Below, in pieces: positions 50,973 through 61,349 of a stretch of DNA of 64,000 bases. This DNA is from Bog-473 sp963725895 (GTDB taxonomy: Bacteria > Actinomycetota > Acidimicrobiia > Acidimicrobiales > RAAP-2): positions 1,240,001 through 1,304,000 of the forward strand of contig CAVSAJ010000003.1 of assembly GCA_963725895.1 (NCBI GenBank), written 5' to 3'. The notes beneath the pieces are model-generated. The model saw only the letters and a list, made by a program, of their open reading frames with translations, searched no databases and was not told the DNA's origin. Positions within the stretch are counted from its first letter, which is position 1; every line of letters starts with the position of its first letter. A program made the position numbers and the translations under genes.

Positions 50973-53411
50973 TCAGAGCAGGATGCGCCGGCTCTCGCCC
51001 GGGCGCAGCTCGGAAATCTCGTCACCGATCCCGATGCGAATGGTGCCATCTTCCCAGTGCTCAGCCTCAACGACGACCTCGCCGTCCTTCACGGAGATGT
51101 TCATCCACCGTCGGTCGTAGCGAAGGTCGAGCTTGAGGCTCCGTACCTCTGACGGAAGCAGGGGGTTCAACCAGAGCGCGTCCGCCCGGGCCTCGATGCC
51201 CAGATAGCAGCGCTGCAGGATGTCGACTGTGCCGGCCATGGCACCGAGGTGGATCCCTTCCGCAGTCGTTCCTCCTTGCACGTCGTCCAGGTCGCTGCGC
51301 AGCGCTTCCTCGAAGAGGGCCCAGGAGCGCTCGCGGTCCGAACGTGCCAGCACCCAGGCGTGCACGACGCGGCTCAGGGTCGACCCGTGCGAGGTGCGCT
51401 GGAGGTAGTACCCGATGGTCTGGTGGATTTTCTCGGGATCGAAGGGATAGCCGAGGCGTTCGAAGATGGCGCGGAGCTCTTCGGAGGAGAGCAGGTAGAG
51501 AAGCATAAGGACATCCGCCTGTTTGGAAGCCTTGTAGGCATTCGGAGTGTCGCCTTCGCTCTCCAGGATCCGGTCCAGCCTCGAGATGTCGCCATATCGG
51601 TCGCGGTAGCCGGCCCAGTCGAGCTCTGCGAGGGCCTCGTACCCCTCGAACTGACTCAGGATGCCGTCATCAGAGAAGACGAGACGTATGTTGCGACTGA
51701 CCTCGTCCCAATGCGCGACCTCCTCGTCGTCCAGTGACAGGCTCTCGCACAGTTCGTTCCGGCGGGGCTCGGAAAGAAGCTCGAGGACCTCGAGCCCGCG
51801 GCAAAGGACCCACACGGCCATGACATTGGTGTAGGCGTTGTTGTTCAAGCCGGGAGTGGACGCTCCGGGGTACCCGTCGTGGTACTCGTCGGGTCCGATC
51901 ACGCCCAGGATCTCGTAGCGGCCCAGCGCCGGGTTGAACGTGGCAGCGCTGGACCAATAGCGGGCGATCTCCAAGATGACCTCTGCGCCGAACGAGGCCA
52001 GGAATTCGATGTCGTGGGTTGCCTGGTAGTAGTTCCATATGTTGTAGGCGATCGCGGAGTTGATGTGCCGCTGCAGGTGCGACGCATCGAGCATCCAGCG
52101 ACCCGACAGCGGGTTGAGGTGGAGCACTTGTGACTCCTCGCGTCCGTCACTTCCGCTCTGCCAGGGGAACAACGCACCCCGGTAGCCGGCTTCTCGCGCC
52201 GCCCACCGTGCTTCTGGAAGCCTGCGGTACCGATACAAAAGGAGCGATCGGACAAGCTCGGGCAGGTGATAGGTCAAGTAGGGGTAGATGAACAGGTCGT
52301 CCCAGAAGATGTGTCCGCGGTAGGCCTCACCGTGCAATCCTCGCGCCGGAACACCGACATCCAAGTCGATGCTGTTGCGTGAAACCGTCTGGAGCAAGTG
52401 GAAGATGTGAAGATGCAGGATCAGTTGTGTCAGGTTCCCGCCATCGGAGATCTCGAGCGAGAAGCGCTTCCACAGGTGATCCCACTCCCGGTTGTGGTCG
52501 TTGAGGAGCTCACGAAAGCCACCCGCACGCTGAAGGTGTGTGTGCGCCGCGATCGCTGGTTCACTGATCGACCGATCTTTGGAAGTGAAGAGCGAGACGA
52601 TCTTCTCGATCGTGGTCGGCTCGTCCTTCTCGAGGTTCAGAGAGAGGTCCTGCGCGATGTACCCGCGCTCTTGGACGAGCTGGCGTGGGGTGTCGGCCGG
52701 GGATCTCGCCGCAAGACGCGGGGTCCGTGCCGTTTGCGCGATGCGGATACCCGATTGGCTGGTGCGGACGACGAGCGAGATCGTCTCATCGTTGACGACG
52801 CACCCCTTCATGTCGACAAGGTGGTCGTCATTGAACTCGCTGTAGCGAGCCACTCCGCCGTTCACGACCCGGCCGTCGAGTGCTGAACGGACGATCAGCT
52901 TCCCCGACCAGTTCTCAGCCACGAACAGGGTCTCGAGGCCCGCGAGGTGCTCATCTGCCATACTGACGAACCGGCGCTGCTCGACCCGCGTGACCCTTCC
53001 ACGGTGGTCCCTCACACGCATTTTCCGTCTGAGAACGGCCTGATACAGATCGAGCTCCTGGGCGTACTCCAGCGTTTCCACATCCGTCAGGTGGAACCAG
53101 GGCCCATCTTCCGGGCGGAAAGTGAGTGGGAGCCAATTGGGGAGGTTGACGATGGTCTCGTTTTCGACGGTTCGACCCGATATCTCGGTCACTCGGCGGT
53201 TGTAGAGCCCCGCGACGTACGTGCCCGGGTAATGAACGCCGTCGGCGACCGATTCGGGGGCAGCTCCGCGGGTCGCGAAATAGCCGTTCCCCAGCGTGCA
53301 GAGGGCCTCGCGGAGGCCTTCTCGGTCCTGGTCGAACTGCTCGTACTTCAGGGACCATTCGTTGACGACCTCGGGCTCGAGACCGGGGAGCGGTGCAGCA
53401 CGCCGGTTCAC
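50973..53411 (-). CDS. Glycoside hydrolase family 65 (trehalose/kojibiose/maltose phosphorylase-like)
   Basis: 812 residues with the full GH65 layout. An N-terminal beta-sandwich (GNGYFATRGAAPES near residue 42 is the family hallmark) is followed by an (alpha/alpha)6 barrel with HGEAYRGHIFWDDLFIYPYL and the catalytic-acid region ILGVIGPDEYHDGYPG, whose Glu is the predicted general acid, then KQADVLMLLYLL, and a C-terminal beta domain. It phosphorolyses (or hydrolyses) an alpha-linked disaccharide such as trehalose, maltose or kojibiose to beta-glucose-1-phosphate plus glucose. The stop of the upstream HAD gene overlaps its start by four bases, and that enzyme would handle the glucose-1-phosphate. 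Confidence 0.93.
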   Translation of the reverse strand: MNRRAAPLPGLEPEVVNEWSLKYEQFDQDREGLREALCTLGNGYFATRGAAPESVADGVHYPGTYVAGLYNRRVTEISGRTVENETIVNLPNWLPLTFRPEDGPWFHLTDVETLEYAQELDLYQAVLRRKMRVRDHRGRVTRVEQRRFVSMADEHLAGLETLFVAENWSGKLIVRSALDGRVVNGGVARYSEFNDDHLVDMKGCVVNDETISLVVRTSQSGIRIAQTARTPRLAARSPADTPRQLVQERGYIAQDLSLNLEKDEPTTIEKIVSLFTSKDRSISEPAIAAHTHLQRAGGFRELLNDHNREWDHLWKRFSLEISDGGNLTQLILHLHIFHLLQTVSRNSIDLDVGVPARGLHGEAYRGHIFWDDLFIYPYLTYHLPELVRSLLLYRYRRLPEARWAAREAGYRGALFPWQSGSDGREESQVLHLNPLSGRWMLDASHLQRHINSAIAYNIWNYYQATHDIEFLASFGAEVILEIARYWSSAATFNPALGRYEILGVIGPDEYHDGYPGASTPGLNNNAYTNVMAVWVLCRGLEVLELLSEPRRNELCESLSLDDEEVAHWDEVSRNIRLVFSDDGILSQFEGYEALAELDWAGYRDRYGDISRLDRILESEGDTPNAYKASKQADVLMLLYLLSSEELRAIFERLGYPFDPEKIHQTIGYYLQRTSHGSTLSRVVHAWVLARSDRERSWALFEEALRSDLDDVQGGTTAEGIHLGAMAGTVDILQRCYLGIEARADALWLNPLLPSEVRSLKLDLRYDRRWMNISVKDGEVVVEAEHWEDGTIRIGIGDEISELRPGESRRILL

Positions 53412-54211
53412 GGTCCACTCTCCGTGGTGGTGGACACCTCGACGTCGGCAAGGTCGGCGACGACGGCGTCCGCGCCGTGTGCCAAGAGGGCGTCGGCTTG
53501 GCCGATCCGGTCCACGCCGATAACCTGGCCGAACCGGCCTCGCCGGCCTGCTTCCACACCTGCGAGCGCGTCCTCCACGACGCTCGCACGGCCGGGAGAG
53601 ACGTGAAGCCGCTCGGCGGCGGTGAGGAGGATCGCCGGATCGGGCTTTCCCGGCAGCCCGAGCTCGGCGGCATCGAGGCCGTACACTTCGGCGTCGAACA
53701 GCCCCTGCACACCGGCAGCATCCAGGACAGCATCTGCATTGCGGCTGGACGAGATGATGGCAGTTCGAATGCCCTTAGAGCGCAACGCGTGAATGAGGGT
53801 GACCGTCGATTCGAAGCGCTTGACCCCCCCGTGTTGGAGCTCCCCCTCGAACTCGCGGTCTTTGAGGTTCGCGATCGCACAGATTGTCCGATGGCCCGGA
53901 GGATCTGCCGGTGAGCCATACTCGAGCCTGAGCCCACGGGATTCTAAAAAGCTCGCCGCTCCGTCGTAGCGAGGCTTCCCATCGACGAACCTGAGGTAAT
54001 CCTCTTCACTGAAGGGCTCGAACGGCATGTCCGTGCGCTCTGCATCAGCCCGCAGAAAGTCGTCGAACACCCGCTTCCAGCAGCGCTCGTGGAACCGGGC
54101 GGTGTCCGTGACCACGCCGTCCAGGTCGAAGATGACAGCGTCGATTCGCTCCGCGGGCAGCACCACGCGTGCTCCTCGCCATCCACCGCCCTGCTCGTTC
54201 CCGGACTTCAC
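53408..54211 (-). CDS. HAD-family beta-phosphoglucomutase-like enzyme
   Basis: 267 residues. HAD motif I DAVIFDLDGVVTDTARFH (nucleophile and acid Asp), a helical cap domain (about residues 45-130), motif II IISSSRNAD and motifs III/IV near GKPDPAILLTAAERL and VVEDALAGVEAG. The cap and DGVVTDTA form are those of beta-phosphoglucomutases, which interconvert beta-glucose-1-phosphate and glucose-6-phosphate. Four-base overlap with the GH65 gene gives a complete route from disaccharide to glucose-6-phosphate. A start slightly downstream of ATG 54211 is possible. Confidence 0.9.
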   Translation of the reverse strand: MKSGNEQGGGWRGARVVLPAERIDAVIFDLDGVVTDTARFHERCWKRVFDDFLRADAERTDMPFEPFSEEDYLRFVDGKPRYDGAASFLESRGLRLEYGSPADPPGHRTICAIANLKDREFEGELQHGGVKRFESTVTLIHALRSKGIRTAIISSSRNADAVLDAAGVQGLFDAEVYGLDAAELGLPGKPDPAILLTAAERLHVSPGRASVVEDALAGVEAGRRGRFGQVIGVDRIGQADALLAHGADAVVADLADVEVSTTTESGP

Positions 54212-54498
54212 ACCAGCTCACTTTGTGCCGTCGGAGACTCGGCAGCCCGGAAAGCGACCGCACTCGGCGGCGGCTGGCGTCAGGGAACGGCCGGGACCGG
54301 GCTGTCGTAGTGGGCGAACAGTACCTCCGCGATCACGGGTAGGGCAAGGTCCCAAAGGTCCACGGCGGAGTCCGTGAGCAAATCCTCGACGGTGATCATC
54401 CTGAGTAACAGTTCGTCCCGCGCCACTGCGAGGCGTCGCATGCATGCCTTGGATCTCACGCTCGCAAGGACCTGACGTGGCTTCGAGAGATCTCGATC
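54212..54498. other. Region upstream of the HAD gene
   Basis: 287 bases. A 78-codon minus-strand frame (54280-54516) ends in a moderately protein-like stretch (MITVEDLLTDSAVDLWDLAL) but has no ribosome site and no recognised family, so I do not call it a gene. Confidence 0.35.
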
Positions 54499-54916
54499 AT
54501 GATGTACCGACTGCACGCCACGATGAAGCGTTGTGCCAAGGGCCAGACGGTTGATCTGATCCCCGCCGAAATTCCTCGGTTGGAGCCGGACGACACGCTC
54601 GACGACGCTATCGAGGAGTACGACAAACGAAGTGAACGAGAGGGCTTAAACCTTCTGACGGCCGTGGGCGTCGTTGGCAGCCCAACGATCAAGCCCGATC
54701 CCGATCAACGGGGGACTCGTCCCGCACTGGTATGGGATCGGTGTAGAGCGTCCACCGGCCTTCGACAAAGCTGACCCGTTACCGTTCTTGTTCAGTTGGA
54801 TCGACCTCGACACCATCGGTCCCCTGTGCGAGCCAGCCATCCTCACCGAGACCCCACGTAGCACTGATTCTGCTGCTCTGGGCCGCATTCCCCCGAGCGT
54901 GCCAGGCGACGCATGA
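54499..54916 (+). CDS. Hypothetical protein X of a small two-gene operon, probably frameshifted
   Basis: The first frame (ATG 54499) begins MMYRLHATMKRCAKGQTVDL, then IPAEIPRLEPDDTLDDAIEE. The second, one base on, continues PINGGLVPHWYGIGVERPPA, then FDKADPLPFLFSWIDLDTIG to a stop at 54916. The two flow into each other with a single extra base around 54690, giving about 138 residues, like other breaks in this window. The TGA overlaps the next ATG (ATGA at 54913). No family is recognised and no membrane segment is seen. Alternatively these are two fragments of a decayed gene. Confidence 0.4.
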
Positions 54917-55698
54917 CGACTCCATTTCAGTGGGGCTACATGGTCACGCCGACCGACAACTTCCTCACGCCCGCGTTGGAGTGCGAATCGCTCACTGACA
55001 GCGCGGGTCATGCACTGAGTGGCTGCTGGCAGCCGCAATCTGCCGCCGAAGTACTCGAGGTCCTCCAAGCGATCGAGCCAGATGTATGGCCACCGCGGTA
55101 CACGAGGCCGACAAGCACTCGGTCATCGATCTAGTCGGAACGTCGCGGAGGTTCTTTGCAACCCTCCTTCGGCCTGCCGACGGTGCTGATGTAAACGAGT
55201 GGTCCGCCCACTTCGAGCACAATGTGCAAGCCATCATCGACAAATCTCCATGGCGTCCACCAGATCAGATTCGACGCTTGATCGGTCGAACGATCCGGAC
55301 AGCGAATGGCACTGCACCCACGGATATCGACGCCATGGGCTTCAACGACGGACGCATGTTGGTGGTTTCGTGCAAATCCATCGCCTTCACGGTTCCCGCG
55401 CTGCGGGGCGTGTTTGCGGTGACGCGGAACATCACTGAGAAGATCGAGGTTGCCGCGTCGGAGTTGGACGAGGTCACGAAAGCACTGCCGAGATGATCCG
55501 GCGCTGCTCGGGGCTGGGGTGCCTGAAGAGGTTGAAATCGATGGATGCGTGGTCTTTCCTTCGACTCCCTTCTTTACCGAACCTCGGTGGAGGCGGTCCG
55601 CATTTGACGTGTTCGCGTACCTCCTCTCGGTATCTGAATTGTCGACGTGTCTCGGCGAACCATCGTTCTTCGCAGCTGCCGCCAGCAGCACCGCCTGA
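54913..55698 (+). CDS. Nuclease-like protein Y (PD-(D/E)xK-type motif), frameshifted
   Basis: Starts MTTPFQWGYMVTPTDNFLTP with ATGA coupling to gene X. Near 55086 a new frame takes over (KHSVIDLVGTSRRFFATLLR, EWSAHFEHNVQAIIDK), and near 55485 a third (EVEIDGCVVFPSTPFFTEPR ... DVFAYLLSVSELSTCL). In the middle, APTDIDAMGFNDGRMLVVSCKSIAF has the form D-(x)n-[hydrophobic]3-S-C-K, matching the active-site strand pair of restriction-endonuclease-like folds (Asp, then E/S-x-K). It could be a defence or mobile-element nuclease. The end lies against the tRNA-Arg fragment. Frame breaks mean the exact gene count is unsure. Confidence 0.4.
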
Positions 55699-55706
55699 GT
55701 CCGTCG

Positions 55707-55756
55707 TTGGGCTCCTAACCCGAAGGTCGGAGGTTCAAATCCTCCCCCCGCCACCA
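55707..55756 (+). tRNA. tRNA-Arg(CCT) 3' half: probable integration attachment site
   Basis: Anticodon arm TTGGG-CTCCTAA-CCCGA (anticodon CCT), five-base variable loop AGGTC, perfect T arm GGAGG-TTCAAAT-CCTCC, acceptor strand CCCCGCC, discriminator A and encoded CCA. The matching 5' acceptor strand (GGCGGGG) and D arm are missing upstream, where unrelated coding sequence lies instead. Such a half-tRNA is what remains at the distal end of an element integrated into a tRNA 3' end. It is not expected to be functional. The intact copy and an integrase are not in this window. Confidence 0.7.
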
Positions 55757-56351
55757 TTATCGGGACCTACTCACCCGTGCCCTATGCAAGGTAGCGCGGC
55801 GCGTGCGCCACGTACGCCTGGGGTTCGCGGTCGAGTCTTCGGCCGACGCGTAGCTGCATGGGGCAGCACTGGGCATGCCCCATGCAGCTGCACTACTCAA
55901 CGTCTCTTGACCGTCGACCATCGATCGGGGTCCTCATTCCGCCGATTCGCCGGCGCGGGTCTGGTAACGCTGGGCGAGTTTGGGAGTCGCCGACCGGATA
56001 GATCAGTGCGCCGGGCTTGTCGCCCATGGGCCCATGCCCCCAATCCGCGTGATCGAGTACCACACGATGAAGCCAGGCTCCGAGCCCTCAGGAACGGGTA
56101 CTTCAGCATCAGGCGAGACGTAGACCTTCGCCTGCTTGGCCATCAGATCCCAGATGCGAGGGCTGGGTTCTACCGCCGTGGCCGACTTCTTGAAGGGAGC
56201 CCGTGCCGCCGCAACCCCGGGGTGGGGGGCCTAGCGCGTTGCCCCGGCGAATGCTTTCCGACGTAGAGTCAGAAACCGGTTCATGACCTGACCGCCCCCT
56301 CCGGGCCATGCCCCGGGGGGGGCGGACGAGGGCGCACGAGAAGGGCTGGCA
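55757..56351. other. Non-coding region downstream of the tRNA fragment
   Basis: About 595 bases without a supportable gene; it includes a perfect 14-bp inverted repeat at 55852-55889 and the upstream region of the branched-chain transporter operon. Confidence 0.45.
55852..55889 (+). repeat. Perfect 14-bp inverted repeat (hairpin)
   Basis: AGCTGCATGGGGCA (55852-55865) and TGCCCCATGCAGCT (55876-55889) are exact complements around a ten-base loop. A stem this long could be a terminator (though no U tract follows), a regulator site or an element end, about 100 bases past the tRNA fragment. Confidence 0.75.
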
Positions 56352-57710
56352 GTGGGGAGCATGCATACGTCCGGGCCGATCTTGCGCAAGCCAGGCCGTC
56401 GCCGCGGGCTCGCCTGCCGGGCCCTGCGGGGCCTGCTGGGCGGGTCGTTGGTGGCCGGCACGCTCGCCGTCGGGGGCGGCGCGCTGGTCGCGCCGGGCAC
56501 CGCGTCGGCCGCGTCGGGCACCTGCACCCCGGCCCTGGCGCCCACCCACGCCCAGGAGGCCTCGACGACCGGCATCACGTCGAAGTCGGTCACCGTGGGC
56601 AACGTGTCCATCATCTCGGGCCCGGTGCCGGGTCTGTTCGAGGGTGCGCCGATCGGGGTGAAGGCCTACTTCGCCATGATCAATTCCGAGGGCGGCGTCG
56701 ACGGCCGCACGCTGCTGGTCGACTCCAAGGACGACGCCTTCAGCGGCCAGCAGAACACGACCGAGACCCAGGAGGCGATCAACAGCGACTTCGCGCTGGT
56801 CGGCAGCTTCTCGCTCTTCGACGCCTACGGCTGCGCCGCCTTGGCCCGCGACACCGCCGTGCCCGACGTCTCGGTGACGCTCGACCCCGGCACGAACGCG
56901 CTGCCCAACGACTTCAGCGCCCAGCCGCTGTCGGGCCAGGGGTCGCTCGGACCCGTCGAGTACTACAAGAAGCACTACCCCAAGGACACGACGGTCGGGG
57001 CCATCGTCTCGGACGTGTCATCGGCCGAGACCCAGATGGCCCAGGAGTTCGCCGGCATGAAGACCGAGGGGTACAAGATCGCCTACGTCGACGACATCAA
57101 CCCCCTGCAATCCGACTTCACCACCGACGTCATCAACATGAGGAACGCCGGCGTGAACGCCGTCGACCTGGGCGGGATCGACTGGCAGGATGCTGCCATC
57201 TTCGTGCAGAACGCGGCCACCCAGAACTGGCACCCGGGCCTCATCTTCTCCACCGGGTCGGCCTACGCCGACCAGTTCATCTCCCACGCCGGGGGCCCGG
57301 CGGTGACCAACGGGATCCAGATCGGCCAGGTCTACGCCCTCTACCTCGGCCAGGACGCCAAGAGCGTGCCGGCGGTGCATCAGTTCGACACTTGGGTCAA
57401 GAAGGTCAACCCCTCGTGGGTCCCCGATCTCTACACGCTCTTCGGATGGGCTTCGGCCGAGCTGTTCGTGCAGGCGCTCAAGGCGGCGGGACCGCACCCC
57501 ACTCGAGGCGCCGTGATGGCGCAGCTCAAGAAAATCACGAGCTTCACGGCGAACGGGCTCATGGGCGGCTCGGACCCCGCGGGCAAGACGGTGACGCCCT
57601 GTTTCCTCATGGCCGGCATCAAGAACGGCACCTACGTCCGCGAGCTGCCGACGGGCAGCGGGTTCGACTGCAACGCCAAGTTGTACGACGCGTCCGGGGT
57701 CTCGGGCTAA
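56352..57710 (+). CDS. Branched-chain amino-acid/amide ABC transporter substrate-binding protein
   Basis: 452 residues (GTG 56352; ATG three codons on is as good). Basic N-terminus and hydrophobic segment (LLGGSLVAGTLAVGGGALVAPGTASA) form a signal peptide without a lipobox. The mature protein is a type I periplasmic-binding fold (Leu/Ile/Val-binding, Peripl_BP_6-like): VTVGNVSIISGPVPGLFEGA, then AYFAMINSEGGVDGRTLLV, QNTTETQEAIN and GWASAELFVQALKAAG. It delivers ligand to the permease encoded next. Family ligands include branched-chain amino acids, urea and short amides; the ligand cannot be named. Confidence 0.88.
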   Translation: MGSMHTSGPILRKPGRRRGLACRALRGLLGGSLVAGTLAVGGGALVAPGTASAASGTCTPALAPTHAQEASTTGITSKSVTVGNVSIISGPVPGLFEGAPIGVKAYFAMINSEGGVDGRTLLVDSKDDAFSGQQNTTETQEAINSDFALVGSFSLFDAYGCAALARDTAVPDVSVTLDPGTNALPNDFSAQPLSGQGSLGPVEYYKKHYPKDTTVGAIVSDVSSAETQMAQEFAGMKTEGYKIAYVDDINPLQSDFTTDVINMRNAGVNAVDLGGIDWQDAAIFVQNAATQNWHPGLIFSTGSAYADQFISHAGGPAVTNGIQIGQVYALYLGQDAKSVPAVHQFDTWVKKVNPSWVPDLYTLFGWASAELFVQALKAAGPHPTRGAVMAQLKKITSFTANGLMGGSDPAGKTVTPCFLMAGIKNGTYVRELPTGSGFDCNAKLYDASGVSG

Positions 57711-57758
57711 GGCCCGCATCACGGTCGGGGTTGTCGGGGGTGGGCACGGAGTGAGGGC

Positions 57759-59703
57759 GTGAGCGTTTTCCTCTCCTTCACGGTCCTCGGGATCGTGACG
57801 GGTGCCGTCTACGGCATTCTGGCCACCGGCCTGGTGGTGACCTACAACACGACCGGCGTCTTCAACTTCGCCCAGGGGGCGGTGGGGATGGTGGCGGCCT
57901 TCTCCTACTGGCAGCTCTGGCAGGACTGGCACTGGCCGTTCCTCCTCGCCATCGCGTTCATCGTCTTCGTCGAGGCGCCGCTGCTCGCCATCGTCGTCGA
58001 GTTCGTGCTCATGCGGCGCATCCACGGCGCAACGGTGGAACGGTCGCTCATGGTGACGCTCGGCCTGCTGGTAATCCTGCTCGGCATCGCCACCATCTTC
58101 TGGAGCAGCCCCGACGTCATCCGCTCGGTGCCGGCATACTTCACGGCGGCCGACGGCACGGTGGCGTCGGTACACCTCTTCGGTGCCAACGGGGTGACGC
58201 TCGAGGACCAGCAGATCATGATTGTGGTGGTGGCGGCCGTCGTCGCCGTGCTCCTCAGTGTCTTGCTGCGCCGCTTCCGCCTCGGCGTGGCCATCCGCGC
58301 CGTGGTCGACGATCCCGAGCTGGTGGCCATGGCGGGCGCCAAGCCCTACCGCATGTCGCAGATGGGCTGGGCCCTCGGCTTCATGCTGGCGGCGATCGCC
58401 GGGGTGCTGATCGCCCCGCTCGTGGGCCAGACCGGGCTGACGTCAGACCAGCTCACGCTGCTGGCCCTCAACGGCTTCGCCGCTGCCGTGGTGGGCCGGC
58501 TGCGCAACCTACCCATGACGTTCGTCGGGGCCCTCATGCTCGGGCTCATCACCCAGTACTGCGTGGGATATCTGCCCGGGCACATCAACCCGGGCCTGGC
58601 CTCGGTGCTGACCGAGGTGGTCCCGGTGCTCTTCCTCTTCGTGGTGCTCCTGGTGATCCCGGCGGCGCGGCTCGCCCCGGCCGGCCGGCTGGCCGTCCGG
58701 CCCGCCCCCAAGGTGGTCACGGCGCGACAGTCGATCGCCGGTGCCGTGCTCCTCGTGGCCGGCATGGTCGTCCTGGCCGCCATCGTGGGGGAGACTGCGC
58801 TCTCCACGCTCTCACAGGGCCTGGCCTTCGGCATCGTCGGGCTCTCCCTGGTGCTCCTCGTCGGCTTCGCCGGCCAGGTCTCACTGTGCCAGCTCACGTT
58901 CATGGGCATCGGCGCCTTCACCATGGGCAAGGTGTTCGGCGGCGACTCGTGGTGGGGCCTGCTCCTGGCCGTTGTGGTGTCGGGCGCCGTCGGCACCCTC
59001 GTGGCACTGCCGGCGCTGCGCCTGCGCGGCCTGTACCTCGCGTTGGCGACCCTCGCCTTCGGCGAGGTCATGTACTCCGCGTTCTTCGACAACTCGAGCG
59101 TGATCTCCGACGGGACCTCCATCGGCGTGGGACGGTTGCCTCTGCCGTTCATGCACGCCGTGGGTGACCGGGCCGAGCTGGTTCAGGTCGCGGTCGTGGC
59201 CGCACTGTGCGCCGTGCTCGTCGGCCTCGTGCGGCGCAGCGCGTTCGGTCGGCGCCTCGTCGCCATGAGCGACTCGCCTGCCGCCTTCGCCACGGTCGGC
59301 CTCAGCTCGGTGCGCACCAAGATGATCGTCTTCATCCTCTCGGCCGCCATGGCCGGCCTCGGTGGCGTCTTCTACGCGGGCCAGCAGGGCGGCATCGGCG
59401 CCAACGACGTGCAGTTCATCGGGAGCCTGACCCTGCTCCTCTTCGTCGCCATCTGGGGGATCCGCACCCTCACGGGCGCGTTGCTCGGCGGCCTGACGGC
59501 GGCAGCGCTCCCCGCGCTCCAGACGCACCTGCCGGCGTCGCTGGCCGACCTCACGGGCCTGGCCGCCGGCATCGGGATCGTGCTGCTCGCCCGCAGCCCC
59601 GACGGGATCCTCGGCATGGGGTGGTTGACGAGGCGGGTGCGACTGCCGTTCGGCGACAAGGAGGCATCGGCGGGCGAGACCCTCCTGGACCGCGAGGTGG
59701 CCC

Positions 59704-59714
<11 letters not shown>
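57759..59714 (+). CDS. Fused LivH-LivM branched-chain ABC transporter permease
   Basis: 651 residues. The N-terminal half (about 1-300) is LivH-like with GILATGLVVTYNTTGVFNFAQGA and VLLRRFRLGVAIRAVVDDPELVAM. The C-terminal half (about 325-630) is LivM-like with ALSTLSQGLAFGIVGLSLVLLVGFAGQVSLCQ, in part, and RRSAFGRRLVAMSDSPAAFATVGL. Both EAA-type cytoplasmic loops that dock with the ATPases are therefore on one chain. Fusion of the two permeases is known in actinobacteria. It starts 48 bases after the binding protein and overlaps the LivG gene by eleven bases. Confidence 0.92.
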
Positions 59715-60477
<763 letters not shown>

Positions 60478-60481
<4 letters not shown>

Positions 60482-61191
60482 CCATGACCACCGGCACCGG
60501 AGGGGGCCTGACGATCGAGAACGTCCACGCCGCCTACGGGCGCATCGAGGTGCTCCACGGCGTGGACCTCACCATCCCCGGAGGCACCGTCTTCGCACTC
60601 CTCGGGCCCAACGGGGCGGGGAAGAGCACGCTGCTCAAGTTGGTCGGTGGCCGCCTGCACCCGACGGCCGGAACGGTCGCCATCGACGGCCTGCCGGCAC
60701 GGCGGTGGACGCCCGAGGTCCTGGCGCGCGCCGGCGTCATCGCAATCCCCGAGGGGCGCGGCGTGTTCCCCAATCTGACGGTGCGCGACAACCTGCGCAT
60801 GTGGACCTACCGCGGCGGCATCAGCACCGCGGAGGTCGAGTCGCGCGCCTACGAGCAGTTCCCCCTCCTCAAGGAGCGCCGCAAGCAGCTCGCCGGCACG
60901 CTCTCGGGGGGTGAGCAGCAGATGCTCGCCGTCTCGCGCGCTCTGGCGGGGGAGACCAGGGTCCTTCTGCTCGACGAGATCTCCATGGGCCTGGCGCCGA
61001 TCGTCGTGGCCCACCTCTACGAGCTCGTGACGGCCATCGCCGCCGGCGGCGTGACAGTGGTCCTCGTCGAGCAGTTCGCGGAGACCGCCCTCGGCGTGGC
61101 CGACCGTGCGGCGATCATGCTCCACGGGCGCGTCGCCCTCGAGGGAACACCCCACGAGATGGCCGCCGCCGCCGTGGCCGCCTATCTCTGA
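60478..61191 (+). CDS. livF: LivF-like ABC transporter ATPase
   Basis: 237 residues (GTG 60478 overlapping the LivG stop, or ATG 60484). VFALLGPNGAGKSTLLKLVG (Walker A), VIAIPEGRGVFPNLTVRDNL (typical LivF sequence after the Q loop), GTLSGGEQQMLAVSRALAG (signature) and VLLLDEISMGLAP (Walker B). With LivG it powers the fused permease. It is the last gene of the transporter operon. All functional motifs are intact. Confidence 0.93.
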
Positions 61192-61349
61192 CTCTGCGGG
61201 TCAGGCCTCGTCGGCGAGCCGGGCCTCGACCGAGAGCCCAGGGTGGGCCGACATCAGAGGGAAGCCGGGCCTCGGTTCGCCTGGAGGCGTCGGCAGCCTG
61301 TGCTCCATACTCTCCGTGGTGTCTGGACGGTCTCGCGGATTGAGGAATA

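Noticed and set aside
55131..55757. 208-codon minus-strand frame starting GGGFEPPTFGL
   Set aside because: This N-terminus is the well-known false translation of a tRNA read on the opposite strand; it helped locate the tRNA-Arg fragment but is not a gene.
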